From contig PBER01000010.1 of NCBI GenBank assembly GCA_002718455.1, forward strand, positions 26,016-90,015: a stretch of DNA of 64,000 bases. The letters are read 5' to 3'. This stretch comes from Chloroflexota bacterium. Its GTDB lineage: Bacteria; Chloroflexota; Dehalococcoidia; Lucifugimonadales; Lucifugimonadaceae. Under the pieces are notes generated by a model. That model did no database searches. It was given only the letters and a program-made list of their open reading frames with translations, and was not told the origin of the DNA. A program made the translations under genes and the position numbers. Positions 62,505-64,000 of the stretch are shown here, one piece after another. Each line of letters begins with the position of its first letter. The stretch's first letter is position 1.

Positions 62505-64000
62505 TTAAGACAGACTCAAAAATAGTGGCCCAAAAATAATAGATACTATGGCCATTAATTTCATCAGTATATTAATTGCGGGTCCGGATGTATCCTTAAA
62601 AGGATCTCCTACAGTATCTCCTGTAACTGCAGCTGCGTGACTATCAGAACCTTTTCCTCCATGATTACCTAGTTCGATATATTTTTTTGCGTTGTCCCAC
62701 GCGCCACCTGAATTGGCCATAAATATAGCTAGTAAAAATCCAGAAACTATAGAACCCGCCAACAATCCACCTAACGCATTTGCCCCTAGAAAGGGTAAGA
62801 TCCCGACTAGTATTGGCGTGATTATTGCTAGTAATCCAGGAAGTATCATTGCTTTTAGCGATCCAGTAGTAGATATTTCTACCGCCTTGGCTGCATCTGG
62901 TTTCACACCTTTTTTACCTTCTTTAAGCCCAGGTATTTCCCTGAATTGCCTTCTTACTTCTTCAATCATTTCACCTGCGGCAGTACCAACTGCTTGCATT
63001 GTTAATCCAGCAAACACAAATGGTAATAAACCACCAATAATTGTACCAACCAAAACTTTTGGATCCATAAGGTTAAGTGAAGTGATTTCTGCAACAGTTC
63101 CATAGGTTGCCATAAGAGCTAATGCGGTTAAAACAGCTGATCCAATTGCAAATCCTTTTCCTGTTGCAGCAGTAGTATTTCCTAATGCATCCAATGCATC
63201 AGTTCGTTCCCTAACTTTAGGATCTAAACCTGCTTGCTCTGCAATTCCACCAGCATTATCTGCTACAGGGCCGTATGCGTCTGTCGCGAGTGTTATACCC
63301 AATGTAGATAACATTCCTACAGCGGCCAGGCCTATTCCGTATAATCCAAGTATCGGATTCTCTTGTCCTCCAGCTAAAACGAAAGATAGCATTATACCAA
63401 CAATAATAGAGATTGTAGGAATAATGGTTGAGTAGAGACCTACAGCAATTCCAGCTATTATAGTTGATGAATGACCTGTTTCGGATTGAGCAGCTATCCA
63501 TTTTACTGGACGATATTCATAAGATGTAAAATATTCTGTTGCAGTTCCAATAACAATTCCTACCAAAAGACCAACCACTATAACCCAAAATAGATTGAAA
63601 TTGATTTCATTGAAGTAAATATATAAACCACTACCAATCAATGTTAATATTCCCGCTCCAAAGATAGCGTATCTTAAGGTCCAAAGAAGTTGCCCCATTG
63701 TTGCATTATCTTTTGTTCTAACTAGGAAAGTCCCAATTATTGAAGAGATTATTCCTATACTTGCAATAATAACTGGAAGAATTACTAATTGGTCGCTTAT
63801 GCTTTTAGTAGCTGCGACAGCCAATGCAATTGTCGCTATTATGGATCCGGCATATGATTCAAATAAATCTGCTCCCATTCCAGCTACATCACCTACGTTA
63901 TCGCCAACATTGTCTGCTATAACTGCCGGATTTCTTGGATCATCTTCTGGTAAACCTTCTTCTACCTTACCTACCAAATCAGCACCAACATCAGCAGCTT
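62505..64000 (-). CDS. hppA: Membrane-bound ion-pumping pyrophosphatase, 5'-truncated at window edge
   Basis: The frame stays open to base 64000 (DVGADLVGKV upstream of the track's TTG), so the N-terminal part is off the right edge. The visible 498 residues include PEDDPRNPAVIADNVGDNVGD and DLFESY (pyrophosphate site), YRPVKWIAAQSETG, ATDAYGPVADNAGGIAEQAG, and GGAWDNAKKYIE near the end. GNTTAATGKG has Ala where potassium-independent enzymes have Lys, so this is predicted potassium-dependent. Whether it moves H+ or Na+ cannot be decided here. It couples PPi hydrolysis to a membrane gradient. Confidence 0.96.
   Translation of the reverse strand, partial: AADVGADLVGKVEEGLPEDDPRNPAVIADNVGDNVGDVAGMGADLFESYAGSIIATIALAVAATKSISDQLVILPVIIASIGIISSIIGTFLVRTKDNATMGQLLWTLRYAIFGAGILTLIGSGLYIYFNEINFNLFWVIVVGLLVGIVIGTATEYFTSYEYRPVKWIAAQSETGHSSTIIAGIAVGLYSTIIPTISIIVGIMLSFVLAGGQENPILGLYGIGLAAVGMLSTLGITLATDAYGPVADNAGGIAEQAGLDPKVRERTDALDALGNTTAATGKGFAIGSAVLTALALMATYGTVAEITSLNLMDPKVLVGTIIGGLLPFVFAGLTMQAVGTAAGEMIEEVRRQFREIPGLKEGKKGVKPDAAKAVEISTTGSLKAMILPGLLAIITPILVGILPFLGANALGGLLAGSIVSGFLLAIFMANSGGAWDNAKKYIELGNHGGKGSDSHAAAVTGDTVGDPFKDTSGPAINILMKLMAIVSIIFGPLFLSLS

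Noticed and set aside
1-64000. CRISPR arrays, transposons, prophage, riboswitches
   Set aside because: I looked for repeat-spacer periodicity, transposase motifs, terminal repeats and structured leaders and saw none.

Overview
The window is a gene-dense, strongly AT-rich bacterial chromosome segment with no phage, insertion sequence or CRISPR. The gene content fits a free-living, probably marine Chloroflexota of the SAR202 type: an enolase-superfamily sugar-acid dehydratase beside HpcH/HpaI aldolases and an MFS carrier, split transhydrogenase, CbbQ/CbbO, SelA and a membrane pyrophosphatase. This placement rests on gene content, not on a phylogenetic marker. Nearly all genes are intact. Most gaps are under 150 bases and none without a gene exceeds 300. 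At all eight convergent gene junctions the stop codons overlap, abut or lie within 14 bases.

Layout. (1) 1-4011: sugar-acid catabolism, with a truncated enolase-superfamily gene, two tandem-duplicated aldolases and an MFS transporter. (2) 4086-7091: rpmF converging on pntAA-pntAB-pntB. (3) 7209-16959: a carbohydrate block on both strands with gluconolactonase, gluconokinase, 6-phosphogluconate dehydrogenase, transketolase, RpiB, transaldolase, a divergent phosphoglucose isomerase and two unknown proteins; zwf is absent. (4) 16965-20353: rplI-dnaB-helicase loader, where the loader carries two AAA+ modules. (5) 20480-24274: acyl-CoA synthetase, SelA-like PLP enzyme and DUF1932 dehydrogenase. 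(6) 24260-28211: Mrp-type ATPase, SufT-like protein, uvrB and a methyltransferase. (7) 28291-34158: aminotransferase, membrane-tethered winged-helix regulator, ABC exporter, yebC, khpA, rpsP and a MoaD-MoaE fusion. (8) 34213-38586: tRNA-Ser(GCU), miaB, nadA, nadC, dtd and an FmdB-like protein. (9) 38594-44668: purL, purQ, rpsU, gltX, rluD and lspA. (10) 44724-48435: threonine aldolase, rarA and selA. (11) 48579-53319: CbbQ-type ATPase, Nudix hydrolase and giant CbbO/NorD-type VWA protein. (12) 53324-57784: Gld-type ABC system with a DUF4340 protein. (13) 57881-64000: cysteine desulfurase, membrane protein, mutS and truncated hppA.

How it works together. Blocks 1 and 3 suggest use of sugar acids and of free glucose or gluconate, feeding the pentose phosphate pathway through gluconate rather than through glucose-6-phosphate dehydrogenase. 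Transhydrogenase and pyrophosphatase link redox and energy pools to membrane gradients. SelA indicates selenocysteine use, and the Moa fusion indicates molybdopterin synthesis. The points most worth a second look are the double-AAA+ loader, isoleucine-codon (ATT, ATA) starts inferred for uvrB and nadC, the CbbQ-Nudix-CbbO cluster with no visible target, the MoaX-like fusion, and the shared TTAA stop tetramers at convergent junctions.
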